A stretch of 64,000 bases of DNA. Origin: Hordeum vulgare subsp. vulgare. Taxonomy: Eukaryota; Streptophyta; Magnoliopsida; Poales; Poaceae. Location: assembly GCF_904849725.1 (NCBI RefSeq), contig NC_058522.1, positions 433,161,529-433,225,528 of the forward strand, given 5' to 3'. The position numbers were made by a program, and so were the translations under genes. This document shows, in pieces, positions 46,333 through 57,803 of the stretch. Numbering within the stretch: position 1 is the first letter of the stretch; each line of letters opens with the position of its first letter. The notes under the pieces are model-generated. The model worked only from the letters and a program-made list of their open reading frames with translations, ran no database searches and was not told the origin of the DNA.

Positions 46333-49300
46333 TTACATTGTAATAAATCTAACACCCATACAGTTCTGGTGTCGATCATGTTTTGGCCGTGGAAGAGGTT
46401 TAGTCAGCGGGTCTGCTACATTCAGATCCGTGTGCACTTTGCATATATTTACGTCCTCCTCCTCGACGTAGTCGCGGATGAGGTTGAAGCGTCGTTTGAT
46501 GTGTCTGGTCTTCTTGTGAAACCTTGGTTCCTTTGCCAGGGCAATGGCACCAGTGTTGTCACAGAACAAGGTTATTGGATCCAGTGCACTTGGCACCACT
46601 CCAAGATCCGTCATGAACTGCTTCATCCAGACACCCTCCTTAGCCGCCTCCGAGGCAGCCATGTACTCCGCTTCACATGTAGAATCTGCTACGACGCTTT
46701 GCTTGGAACTGCACCAGCTTACTGCACCCCCATTAAGAATAAATACGTATCCGGTTTGCGACTTAGAGTCGTCCGGATCTGTGTCAAAGCTTGCATCGAC
46801 GTAACCTTTTACGGCGAGCTCTTCGTCACCTCCATACACGAGAAACATCTCCTTAGTCCTTTTCAGGTACTTCAGGATATTCTTGACCGCCGTCCAGTGA
46901 TCCACTCCTGGATTACTCTGGAACCTACCTGCCATACTTATGGCCAGGCTAACATCCGGTCTAGTGCACAGCATCGCATACATGATAGAACCTATGGCTG
47001 AAGCATAGGGGACGGAGCGCATATGCTCTCTATCTTCATCAGTTGCTGGGCACTGAGTCTTACTCAATCTCGTACCTTGTAACACTGGCAAGAACCCTTT
47101 CTTGGACTGTTCCATTTTGAACCTCTTCAAAACTTTATCAAGGTATGTGCTTTGTGAAAGTCCTATCAGGCGTTTTGATCTATCCCTATAGATCTTAATG
47201 CCTAGAATGTAAGCAGCTTCTCCTAGGTCCTTCATAGAGAAACTTTTATTCAAGTAACCTTTTATGCTCTCCAAAAGCTCTACGTTGTTTCCAATCAGTA
47301 ATATGTCATCCACATATAATATTAGAAACGCCACAGAGCTCCCACTCATTTTCTTGTAAATACAAGATTCTCCAACTACTTGTATAAACCCAAATGCTTT
47401 GATCACCTCATCAAAGCGTTTGTTCCAACTCCGAGATGCTTGCACCAGTCCATAAATGGATCGCTGGAGCTTGCACACTTTGTCAGCATTTTTAGGATCG
47501 ACAAAACCTTCGGGTTGCATCATATACAACTCTTCCTTAAGGAAACCGTTAAGGAACGCCGTTTTGACATCCATCTGCCAGATTTCATAATCGAAAAATG
47601 CAGCTATTGCTAACATGATTCTGACGGACTTAAGCATCGCTACGGGAGAGAAAGTCTCATCGTAGTCAATTCCTGGAACTTGTGAAAAACCCTTTGCCAC
47701 AAGTCGAGCTTTATAAACGGTCACATTACCGTCAGCGTCCGTCTTCTTCTTAAAGATCCATTTGTTCTGAATAGCCTTGCGGCCCTCAGGCAGTATCTCC
47801 AAAGTCCACACTTTGTTCTCATACATGGATCCTATCTCGGATTTCATGGCTTCTAGCCATTTGTCGGAATCTAGGCCCACCATTGCTTCTTCATAATTTG
47901 CAGGTTCATTGTTGTCTAACAACATGATTGATAAGACGGAATTACCGTACCACTCTGGAGCAGCGCGTGATCTCGTCGACCTGCGTGGTTCAACAGAAAC
48001 TTGAACTGAAGTTTCATGATCATCATCATTAACTTCCTCCTCAACCGGCGTCGCAATGACAGAGGTTTCCCCTTGCCCTGCGCCACCATCCAGAGGGATG
48101 AGAGGTTCGACAACCTCGTCAAGTTCTATCTTCCTCCCACTCAATTCTTTAGAGATAAACTCCTTCTCGAGAAAAGTTCCGTTCTTAGCAACAAACACTT
48201 TGCCCTCGGATTTGAGATAGAAGGTGTACCCAACTGTTTCTTTTGGGTAACCTATGAAGACGCACTTTTCCGCTTTGGGTTCCAGCTTTTCAGGCTGAAG
48301 CTTTTTGACATAAGCATCACATCCCCAAACTTTAAGAAACGACAACTTTGGCCTTTTGCCATACCACAGTTCGTATGGTGTCGTCTCAACGGATTTCGAT
48401 GGTGCCCTATTTAAAGTGAATGCAGCTGTTTCTAATGCATAACCCCAAAATGATAACGGCAAATCAGTAAGAGACATCATAGATCGCACCATTTCTAACA
48501 AAGTACGATTACGACGTTCGGACACACCATTACGCCGTGGTGTTCCAGGCGGTGTTAACTGCGACACAATTCCACATTGTCTTAAGTGAGTACCAAACTC
48601 GAAACTCAGATATTCAGCCCCACGATCAGACCGTAGGAACTTGATCTTCTTGTTACGATGATTTTCCACTTCACTCTGAAATTGCTTGAACTTTTCAAAT
48701 GTTTCAGACTTGTGCTTCATCAAGTAGACATAACCATATCTACTTAAATCGTCAGTGAAGGTGAGAAAATAACGATATCCGCCGCGTGCCTCCACGCTCA
48801 TTGGACCACACACATCGGTATGTATGATTTCCAACAAGTCACTTGCACGCTCCATTGTTCCGGAGAACGGAGTCTTAGTCATCTTGCCCATGAGGCATGG
48901 TTCGCACGTGTCAAGTGAATCAAAGTCAAGTGACTCCAAAAGTCCATCAGCATGGAGTTTCTTCATGCGCTTTACACCAATATGACCCAAGCGGCAGTGC
49001 CACAAAAATATGGCGCTATCATTGTTTACTCTAACTCTTTTGGTCTCAATGTTATGTATATGCGTATCTCTATCAAGATTCAATATGAACAATCCTCTCA
49101 CATTCGGTGCATGACCATAAAAGATGTTACTCATAGAAATAGAACAACCATTATTCTCAGACTTAAAAGAGTAACCGTCTCGCAATAAACAAGATCCAGA
49201 TATAATGTTCATGCTCAACGCAGGCACTAAATAACAATGATTTAAGTTCATCACCAATCCCGATGGTAGTTGAAGTGACACTGTGCCGACCGCGATTGCA

Positions 49301-50313
49301 TCAACCTTGGAACCGTTTCCTACGCGCATCGTCACTTCGTCTTTTGCCAGCCTTCGTCTATTCCGCAGTTCCTGTTTCGAGTTGCAAATGTGAGCAACAG
49401 AACCGGTATCGAATACCCAGGCACTACTATGAGAGCTGGTTAAGTACACATCAATAACATGTATATCAAATATACCTGATTTTTCTTTGCCCGCCTTCTT
49501 ATCTGCCAGATACTTGGGGAAATTGCGCTTCCAGTGACCCATACCCTTGCAATAGAAGCACTCTGTTTCAGGCTTAGGTCCAGCCTTGGGTTTCTTCGGC
49601 GGATTGGCAACAGGCTTGCCGCTCTTCTTCGAATTGCCCTTCTTGCCTTTGCCGTTTCTCTTGAAACTAGTGGTCTTGCTCACCATCAACACTTGATGCT
49701 ATTTACGGAGTTCAGACTCTGCGACTTTCAGCATCGCAAACAACTCGCCGGGAGACTTGTTCATCCCTTGCATGTTGTAGTTCAACACAAAGCCTTTAAA
49801 TCTTGGCGGCAGTGATTGAAGGATTCTGTCAGTGATAGCTTCTTGCGGGAGTTCAATCCCCAGTTCAGCTAGACGGTTTGAGTACCCAGACATTTTGAGC
49901 ACATGTTCACTGACAGACGAGTTTTCCTCCATCTTGCAAGCATAGAATTTATCGGAGGTCTCATACCTCTCGATCCGGGCGTTCTTCTGAAAGATGAACT
50001 TCAACTCCTGGAACATCTCAAATGCTCCATGACGCTCAAAGCGACGTTGAAGTCCCGGTTCTAAGCCATACAAGACTGCACATTGAACTATTGAGTAGTC
50101 CTCCTTACGCGCTAACCAAGCGTTCTTAACATCCTGATCAGCCGTAGCGGGTGGTTCATCTCCTAGCGCAGCATTAAGGACATAATCCTTCTTTCCAGCT
50201 TGTAAGATTAGCTTAAGATTACGAGCCCAGTCTACAAAGTTGCTTCCATCATCTTTCAACTTAGCTTTCTCTAGGAACGTATTAAAATTGAGGATGACAC
50301 TTGCGTGAGCCAT
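46333..50313 (-). pseudogene. BARE-like gag-pol polyprotein, one nonsense codon and a mutated zinc knuckle
   Basis: A single frame runs from ATG 50313 to TAA 46333 (1,326 codons before the stop), interrupted only by TAG at 49699-49701 (codon 205, GAG in relatives) near the end of gag. Downstream 1,119 codons are open: zinc knuckle, protease Asp-Thr-Gly-Ser, GAG-pre-integrase, integrase with His-Thr-Asp and Arg-Ser-Asp-Arg blocks, RT with Tyr-Val-Asp-Asp, and RNase H. The last knuckle cysteine is Phe (codon 49519-49521), giving C-C-H-F, while both Angela copies keep Cys. The stop precedes the knuckle, so only a short gag would be made. Confidence 0.94.
49699..49701 (-). other. In-frame TAG in gag of the BARE-like element
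   Basis: TAG replaces a Glu codon just before the His-Gln-Val-Leu-Met motif shared by all copies. The 204 codons upstream and 1,121 downstream are in the same frame. Confidence 0.9.
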
Positions 50314-51551
50314 GATCTACAACACAAATATATTCAAAGTGGACTTAGACTATGTTCAAGATAATTAGAGTTCAACTTAATCAAATTATATGCTAAACTC
50401 CCACTCAAAAAGTACATCTCTCTAGTCATTTGAGTGGTTCATGATCCACTTACACTATCCCAAGTCCGATCATCACGTGAGTCGAGAGTAGTTTCAGTGG
50501 TAAGCATCCCTATGCTAATCATATCAGCTATATGATTCATGATCGACCTTTCGGTCTCATGTGTTCCGAGGCCATGTCTGCACATGCTAGGCTCGTCAAG
50601 CTTAACCCGAGTGTTCCGCGTGCGCAACTGTTTTGCACCCGTTGTATGTGAACGTTGAGTCTATCACACCCGATCATCACGTGGTGTCTCGAAACGACGA
50701 ACTGTAGCAACGGTGCACAGTCGGGGAGAACACAATTTCGTCTTGAAATTTTAGTGAGAGATCACCTCATAATGCTACCGTCGTTCTAAGCAAAATAAGG
50801 TGCATAAAAGGATTAACATCACATGCAATTCATAAGTGACATGATATGGCCATCATCACGTGCTTCTTGATCTCCATCACCAAAGCACCGGCACGATCTT
50901 CTTGTCACCGGCGCCACACCATGATCATCCATCAACGTGTTGCCATCGGGGTTGTCGTGCTACTTATGCTATTACTACTAAAGCTACATCCTAGCAAAAT
51001 AGTAAACGCATCTGCAAGCACATATGTTAGTATAAAGACAACCCTATGGCTCCTGCCGGTTGCCGTACCATCGACGTGCAAGTCGATATTTCTATTACAA
51101 CATGATCATCTCATACATCCAATATATCACATCACATCATTGGCCATATCACATCACAATCATACCCTGCAAAAACAAGTTAGACGTCCTCTAATTTTGT
51201 TGTTGCATGTTTTACGTGGTGACCAAGGGTATCTAGTAGGATCGCATCTTACTTATGCAAACACCACAACGGAGATATGTGAGTTGCTATTTAACCTCAT
51301 CCAAGGACCTCCTCGGTCAAATCCGATTCAACTAAAGTTGGAGAAACCGTCACTTGCCAGTCATCTTTGAGCAAAGGGGGTTACTCGTAACGATGAAACC
51401 AGTCTCTCGTAAGCGTACGAGTAATGTCGGTCCAAGCCGCTTCAATCCAACAATGCCGCGGAATCAAGAAAAGACTAAGGAGGGCAGCAAAACGCACATC
51501 ACCGCCCACAAAACCTTTTGTGTTCTACTCGAGAAGACATCTACGCATGAA
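50314..51551 (-). other. Untranslated leader of BARE-like element
   Basis: About 1.2 kb without a supported gene. A 174-aa plus-strand ORF (50846-51370) is antisense to the leader and has no recognisable domain. Confidence 0.7.
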
Positions 51552-51568
51552 CCTAGCTCATGATGCCA
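51552..51568 (-). other. Primer-binding site of BARE-like element
   Basis: Reads TGGCATCATGAGCTAGG on minus, one base from the LTR. It is a variant of the initiator tRNA-Met site. Confidence 0.75.
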
Positions 51569-51569
51569 C

Positions 51570-53392
51570 TGTTGGGGAACGTCGCAAGGGAAACAAAAAA
51601 TTTCCTATGCGCACGAAGACCTATCATGGTGATGTCCATCTACGATAGGGGATGAGTGATCTACGTACCCTTGTAGATCGTACAGCAGAAGCGTTAAAGA
51701 ACGCGGTTGATGTAGTGGAACGTCCTCACGTCCCTCGATCCGCCCCGCGAACAATCCCGCGATCAGTCCCACGATCTAGTACCGAACGGACGGCACCTCC
51801 GCGTTCAGCACACGTACAGCTCGACGATGATCTCGGCCTTCTTGATCCAGCAAGAGAGACGGAGAGGTAGAAGAGTTCTCCGGCAGCGTGACGGCGCTCC
51901 GGAGGTTGGTGATGACCTTGTCTCAGCAGGGCTCCGCCCGAGCTCCGCAGAAACACGATCTAGAGGAAAAACTATGGAGGTATGTGGTCGGGCAGCCGTG
52001 AGAAAGTCGTCTCAAATCTGCCCTAAAAGCCCCATATATATAGGAGGAGGGAGGGGGACCTTGCCTTGGGGTCCAAGGGATCCCCAAGGGGTCGGCCGAG
52101 CCAGGGGGGAGGACTCTCCCCCCCCAAACCTAGTCCTACTTGGTTTGGTGGGAGGGAGTCCTTCCCCTTTCCCACTTCTTCCTTTTTTTTTCTTTCCTTT
52201 GATTTTTTCTTCCTTGGCGCATAGGGGATTGGTGGGCTGTCCCACCAGCCCACTAAGGGCTGGTGTGACCCCCCCAAATACCTATGGGCTTCCCCGGAGT
52301 GGGTTGCCCCCCTCCGGTGAACTCCCGGAACCCATTCGTCATTCCCGGTACATTCCCGGTAACTCCAAAAACCTTCCGGTAATCAAATGAGGTCATCCTA
52401 TATATCAATCTTCGTTTCCGGACCATTCCGGAAACCCTCGTGACGTCCGTGATCTCATCCGGGACTCCGAACAACATTCGGTAACCAACCATATAACTCA
52501 AATACGCATAAAACAACGTCGAACCTTAAGTGTGCAGACCCTGCGGGTTCGAGAACTATGTAGACATGACCCGAGAGACTCCTCGGTCAATATCCAATAG
52601 CGGGACCTGGATGCCCATATTGGATCCTACATATTCTACGAAGATCTTATCGTTTGAACCTCAGTGCCAAGGATTCGTATAATCCCGTATGTCATTCCCT
52701 TTGTCCTTCGGTATGTTACTTGCCCGAGATTCGATCGTCAGTATCCGTATACCTATTTCAACCTCGTTTATCGGCAAGTCTCTTTACTCGTTCCGTAATA
52801 CAAGATCCCGCAACTTACACTAAGTTACATTGCTTGCAAGGCTTATGTGTGATGTTGTATTACCGAGTGGGCCCCGAGATACCTCTCCGTCACACGGAGT
52901 GACAAATCCCAGTCTTGATCCATACTAACTCAACTAACACCTTCGGAGATACCTGTAGAGCATCTTTATAGTCAGCCAGTTACGTTGCGACGTTTGATAC
53001 ACACAAAGCATTCCTCCGGTGTCAGTGAGTTATATGATCTCATGGTCATAGGAATAAATACTTGACACGCAGAAAACAGTAGCAACAAAATAACACGATC
53101 AACATGCTACGTCTATTAGTTTGGGTCTAGTCCATCACGTGATTCTCCTAATGACGTGATCCAGTTATCAAGCAACAACACCTTGTTCATAATCAGAAGA
53201 CACTGACTATCATCGATCAACTGGCTAGCCAACTAGAGGCATGCTAGGGACGGTGTTTTGTCTATGTATCCACACATGTAAATGAGTCTTCATTCAATAC
53301 AATTATAGCATGGATAATAAACTATTATCTTGATATAGGAATTATAATAATAACTATACATTTATTATTGCCTCTAGGGCATAATTCCAACA
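51570..53392 (-). repeat. 5' LTR of BARE-like element, 1,823 bp
   Basis: It is nearly identical to 44459-46280. A TATA box is at 52035-52042 on minus. Confidence 0.95.
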
Positions 53393-53397
53393 GATAC
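53393..53397. repeat. Target site duplication GATAC, right copy
   Basis: This is the partner of 44454-44458. Confidence 0.95.
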
Positions 53398-55238
53398 ACC
53401 AACTCATCAACTGGAATGAGATATCAATTGCTTTACTTTGTTGTGAAGATGACCTTTTTGGGGGAGACATTGTCACACTGCTATGGTGATTCTCTTGAGT
53501 GAGATGCGGAAGACCGCAATGCGAATAAGCTTCTACGGTTATGGGTTGGTAAGCTTGTGATTCCCCGCACTTGATTCTCTGCTAGCTTTTAAACCTTAAT
53601 GGCATGAACTTCATTCCAATGCCTTTTTCTGCTTCTTCTAATTTTGAATGGCCAGCTATGATTCCCAAGTATGCGCCAACGTAAATTATTCCAGACATTG
53701 TTGCACCATCTTGCATGAGCTTTTGGTGCAGCTTATCATTTTCTGTATCGGGTACACATTTTTTGTTAACTAATATCACATGATTAGAAATTCTTATTAT
53801 GATGTCTTTGTGAACTTATTTGAAAATGATAAATCAATAAAGCATTTTTGTGTTTACCTTGCCAATGTTACTTGGCTGCATTTACTTTTTGCTTCTCTCA
53901 TGCCATTTTTCATTTTTATTGTTCATGTTATCAATGAATTTCATACCAAGTGTATTCCTCTTAGCTCTATGGTTGAAAGATTAGCTTGGTTTTCCTACAA
54001 GTTGGATGAGCAACTATCGAACCATGAATAGAAATATTTACATAAGCTATTCTAGAATAGGATAAGAAGAGCCTCAAGGATCTAAAAAGTAAAATACTAA
54101 CCTGCACGCAATCATTAAATGTACGGAACTTTGAATATATTTTTCGGAACTTTGAATGGAAGTTCAACGCTAGAAATAGCACACGGCAATTTTTTTTGCA
54201 TTGAAGCTTTATACCTTCTTAACATGTCTATATCTAAAAAAGACGTGGGTGTGTGGGTGCATCATTTTTCTAGGAAACTACCATGCGACTTGGGTTAGCC
54301 TGAACGATATTTCGCGGGCGATTAATATGCTAGACTTTGACATGAAGAAACAAGTGATCAGTGTGTGGGTGCATGATTTTATTTATATGAATGGTTTTGT
54401 GTTTGTGATATGAATATGTTGGTTTGCCATGTCAACATACTTAAACTATATATTTATTTTCATGCCCAGCCTAAATAGATCATGTTTCCCTGTGGTGTAG
54501 TTGTGTAGGGAATCACCAAGCTTCCGTCACGACCATCTTGTGGGATGGCAATCACGCTTGTTTTTGGACTGTTATTAGATTCAGGAATACTATGAACACT
54601 CTGGCTCCCGATCTCTTTGCCACCATCAGAAGCACACTCACTCCAGGACACCTTGTTGCAAAAATGTTATTATAGGATATAACAAACATCCACTAATGCG
54701 AGTTGTTGCTGAGGGGAGATGATACTCTGATTTGCATGTGTATGAATTAACGAAGCTTCTCCTTTGACAGGATGGAGAGCTTCCCATGTGCAGAACAATT
54801 GTGGACGCATATTGGGCACCTTTAAAACACAAATGTCTCGTAGGTCTTCAGATGCAAGTGTAGATGTGATCTTCAGATGAATCAAGACCGACTACAGTAG
54901 TAGAAGATAATATTCGATGAACTAGTGGGTCGAATGGGCCTAATGTACATGGTCAAGTATAAATGCAAACATTTGGTTTTTGTTTTGACATTTTACTAGC
55001 TTCTGGCATATTTATCTTTATCTTTTGGATCCTATAAGTGACGTGTATACCATATTCTTTTAGTTTCTATTAGTAGAAAATATATGTTTCAAACATAATA
55101 CCTATTCGATTAATGGGTAAATCCTTCATTGATGTCTGGTTTTTTAGCACAAAAAAGATTCAATACCCGATATAAAAAATTTGCAGGCTCATGACTAAAG
55201 CAAATACTTATAGGAATGCACAAGATAGTCCTATTTAC
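53398..55238. other. Unassigned AT-rich stretch with possible gene fragments
   Basis: The right flank of the BARE-like insertion. Minus-strand ORFs at 53582-53779 (65 aa) and two overlapping ones at 54460-54885 have non-repetitive, protein-like composition, but I cannot assign a family. They could be exons of a broken gene or CACTA interior. Nothing else stands out. Confidence 0.4.
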
Positions 55239-55240
55239 TA

Positions 55241-55364
55241 CTCCCTCCGTCCTAAAATTATTGTCTTAACTTTGTTTAGAAATGGATGTATCTAAATACT
55301 AAAACTTGACTAGATACATTCATATCTAAACAAATCTAAGACAAGAATTTTGGGACGGAGGGAG
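55241..55364. mobile_element. Stowaway MITE, 124 bp
   Basis: CTCCCTCCGTCCTAAAATT at the left and its near-complement ending GGGACGGAGGGAG at the right, flanked by TA (55239-55240 and 55365-55366). The interior has a further long inverted repeat (TCTTAACTTTGTTTAGA-like), typical of this MITE group. Confidence 0.95.
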
Positions 55365-55443
55365 TATTAATTCGGGTACTAGAAGTATGCGTTAAAGGAA
55401 CATTTTCTTTCAAGCAAACACGATCCATGACACTACGCAAAAT

Positions 55444-55565
55444 AACTTTCATCATCATGATGACACAAGCAACATCACAAGGAAATAGCAGGATAAACAT
55501 TTATAACTTTGGTCATCATGATGACACAAGCAACATCACGATGAAATAGCAGCACAAACATTTAT
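55444..55565. repeat. 61-bp tandem duplication, two units
   Basis: Units 55444-55504 and 55505-55565 share CATCATGATGACACAAGCAA and AAATAGCAG, with few mismatches. They abut a CCCGTGGCAACGCACGGG motif (55567-55584) ending ACTAGT. That motif resembles the reverse-oriented head of the repeat at 16586 and suggests a third, minus-strand copy of that or a related repeat. Confidence 0.75.
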
Positions 55566-55725
55566 TCCCGTGGCAACGCACGGGCACTTGACTAGTAATA
55601 ATAATATATAAATCTCCAATACCAACCTTATTTCAGGATCCAACCTTTTTTAGACCATTTGAAGCCAAAAGGTAGCCTCCAATAATTACCCAATCAAAAG
55701 AGCCACTTGCAGCCGAACCCTCACA

Positions 55726-55741
55726 TGCGGAACGTTCCGCA
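55726..55741. repeat. Perfect 16-bp palindrome
   Basis: TGCGGAACGTTCCGCA is self-complementary over its full length. No function can be assigned. Confidence 0.8.
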
Positions 55742-55871
55742 ACAGCCCCACTAATTCCAACAAAATCCGGCCAATTCTACCACCGTGGTACCACCCTCTC
55801 GCATGGGTCCGCCTCCTTCTCCTCCGATCCATTACATTCACCATCCCCCGTCGTCGTGTCGCATCCATCGT

Positions 55872-56290
55872 ATGGCGTCAAAACACACGAAGGGCTGGTC
55901 CGGCTTCCAAGGGGTTCAGTCGTGGCCATCCGGCCACTTCGACGTCAAATTCCTAATCGACGTCCGACGATACTAGATGGGCAATTACGCGACACCACAT
56001 GTGGTCACACGTGCCTACGACATTGTCATTTGGAGGCTCGATCGACCGTCACACGAGTCACTGCAAAAGCGGAGTTCGTTAGGCCTCCGATGGTCGTCGA
56101 GTTTTGCCCGATGAAGAAGGAGACCCGCATCATCCTCAAGGAGTGAAACACCCTAGAGAGCGACGAGGCGATGATGGTGAGGTTCGCGTGGGAGAATCCA
56201 CATCTTGTGTAGGAGGGGACGGAGTTCTTCTGGAAGCACAATCATAAGAGGAAGAAGGAGATGGTGAAGGAGGATGAGGTCGGACCTTGA
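55872..56290 (+). pseudogene. AP2/ERF-domain-like relic
   Basis: From ATG 55872 the frame shows Gly-Val-Gln-Ser-Trp-Pro-Ser-Gly-His-Phe, Arg-Arg-Tyr, then TAG (55974-55976) where the AP2 domain has its conserved Trp (TGG). It continues Met-Gly-Asn-Tyr-Ala-Thr and Arg-Ala-Tyr-Asp-Ile-Val-Ile-Trp-Arg-Leu. This follows the AP2 pattern GVR.RPSG.F / WLGTF.T / RAYD.AAWRL. After about 56050 the similarity moves to another frame with a Pro-Pro-Met-Val-Val block and a charged helix-like region with two more stops. Repeated AP2-like ORFs of this kind are common in grass repeats, so this may be transposon-borne and not a true transcription factor copy. Confidence 0.55.
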
Positions 56291-57347
56291 CAGGAATTTG
56301 AGTGTGAGTCTGAGAGTGGCGACTCCAACAAGGTGACAGAGCTTAACACAAATTTTTGAGGGGACAAAGCGGAGTTGAGGGGGCCAAAAAGACAATTTTT
56401 TCTTAAATTTTGATAATCTTTAAATTTTTAGCTTAACAGATAGTGGTATTTCACACAATTTCTCTAGGGTAGGGGCCGGGACATGGCTCCCATTCGCCCT
56501 AGTGAAGCTCCGCCATTGTCTGATGGTGAGATTGACCGGGACAACCTAGGTGTTCGTAGGAGTCGATTGTAATAGTGTTTTGGGTGATCTTTGAATGATT
56601 TAGCAGTTTGGATCTTAATCGGTTCATCATATGTTTTGTGATTAAAAGTTTGAATGGAAGTATGCAATGTGAGATCGGTGTAGTTTGCATGATGTTTTGG
56701 GCAACTGTTTTAGAGTTGTTGTTGGAGGTGCGGATTTTACCATGCTCTAGAAAGCACTTTTGATGCCCCATATTTTACTCCAAACGATTTTTGGTGTCCT
56801 AAACTAGGGCAGCTATCGAAGATGCTCTAACTCAGGTTGCTCATCCCCTCAAGATGTATAAACATCTTTGAGATCCAATGAGCATAACCATATCATACAG
56901 AATGACCACACAAGAGAAATAGAGCATCTCCAATAACAACCTTATTTGCGTGCACAAAAATATGCTGTAGTAAAAAACTTAGGGCACAATTTTTTTTGCA
57001 AGCACCATCACCAACAACAGCCCTATGACAAAGCACAAAAAACTTTATTTAGCATGAAATAGGGCAAGACCGCTCGAACAACTGCCCTAAAATAGTGCGA
57101 GAACGACGACGAGCATATCAAAGTCGACAGCGGGGGTCAAAGGAGCCGGCCATGGTGTGCAACGCCCGACTGGCGGATCTGAGGGTTTCCAGCATCGGAC
57201 GGGTATCCGAAAGGAGTCTCGCGTTTTTGAGCAGCTATCCGACTGCCTTATATTTACTCCACGAGGAGCCTCTCTTTTGAGCTGTCCAAATATATTCTTA
57301 AAAACTTTTAGGATTGTGCAGTTATTGGAGGTCAATTTTGTCCTCTC
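56291..57347. other. Repeat-like intergenic DNA
   Basis: Contains GATGCTCTAACT (about 56820) and GAGCATCTCCAATAAC (56923-56938), phrases that often mark ends of Harbinger- or hAT-like grass repeats. No coding sequence is supported, and the boundaries cannot be drawn. Confidence 0.4.
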
Positions 57348-57803
57348 TTGCCCTAAAAATATGAGAAAAGTTTACGTTCAGCCGACGGATCGCACGCGAG
57401 CGATCCGCCGGCTCCTCTGTACGACGCGTGTTTTTTTTTCTGTAACTTGATCTATGCTGCAAAATTTTCTTCCACAACAATACACACGTTACAAAACATA
57501 AAAAACAAAGAAAACGCCGAAACATACGCAAAGAAAAAAAAACTGCAACAAAGCGATTGTTTCAGAAACTCGAGCGTTGTTTCAGGAATTATCTGATACC
57601 CAGCCGAAGCGCGCGCAAAGAAAAAAATTTGTAACAAAGCGAATGTTTCCGAAACTCGAACATCGTTTCAGGAATTAGACCAAAGCCCCGCGTGCGGATC
57701 GGATGGATGAGATCGGCTGAATGCACCAAATCAAACGGCTGTGAAGATGATGGATCATTGGAAATGATCCGCCGGTGGACGCGTAGCGTTGCCTTAAAAA
57801 TAT
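57348..57803. repeat. Small element flanked by a 15-bp near-direct repeat
   Basis: TTGCCCTAAAAATAT (57348-57362) and TTGCCTTAAAAATAT (57789-57803) flank 426 bp. Inside are an imperfect hairpin (57380-57413, arms 13 of 14 matched, six-base loop) and a two-copy tandem repeat of 87-bp period starting at 57528 and 57615. It could be a non-autonomous Mutator-like element (these make 9-bp target duplications), but clear terminal inverted repeats are not seen. Confidence 0.35.

Larger units (their letters stand above)
44459..53392 (-). mobile_element. Complete BARE-like Ty1-copia element, minus strand, 8,934 bp
   Basis: On plus, the order is 3' LTR 44459-46280, polypurine tract 46281-46292, coding region 46333-50313, leader 50314-51551, primer-binding site 51552-51568 and 5' LTR 51570-53392, with TSD GATAC. 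Total and LTR lengths (1.82 kb) match BARE-1-type elements. The LTRs differ at about 14 positions by eye (below 1%), so it is a recent insertion. It is the best guide for reading the broken LTR at 2971/13527. Confidence 0.95.

Noticed and set aside
49699..49701. Programmed readthrough of the gag TAG as a gag/pol ratio control
   Set aside because: The stop lies before the gag zinc knuckle, relatives have Glu, and the following bases do not match the usual CAR-YYA readthrough context.
50846..51370. 174-aa plus-strand ORF
   Set aside because: Antisense to the BARE-like leader, with no domain and no equivalent intact ORF in the sister elements.
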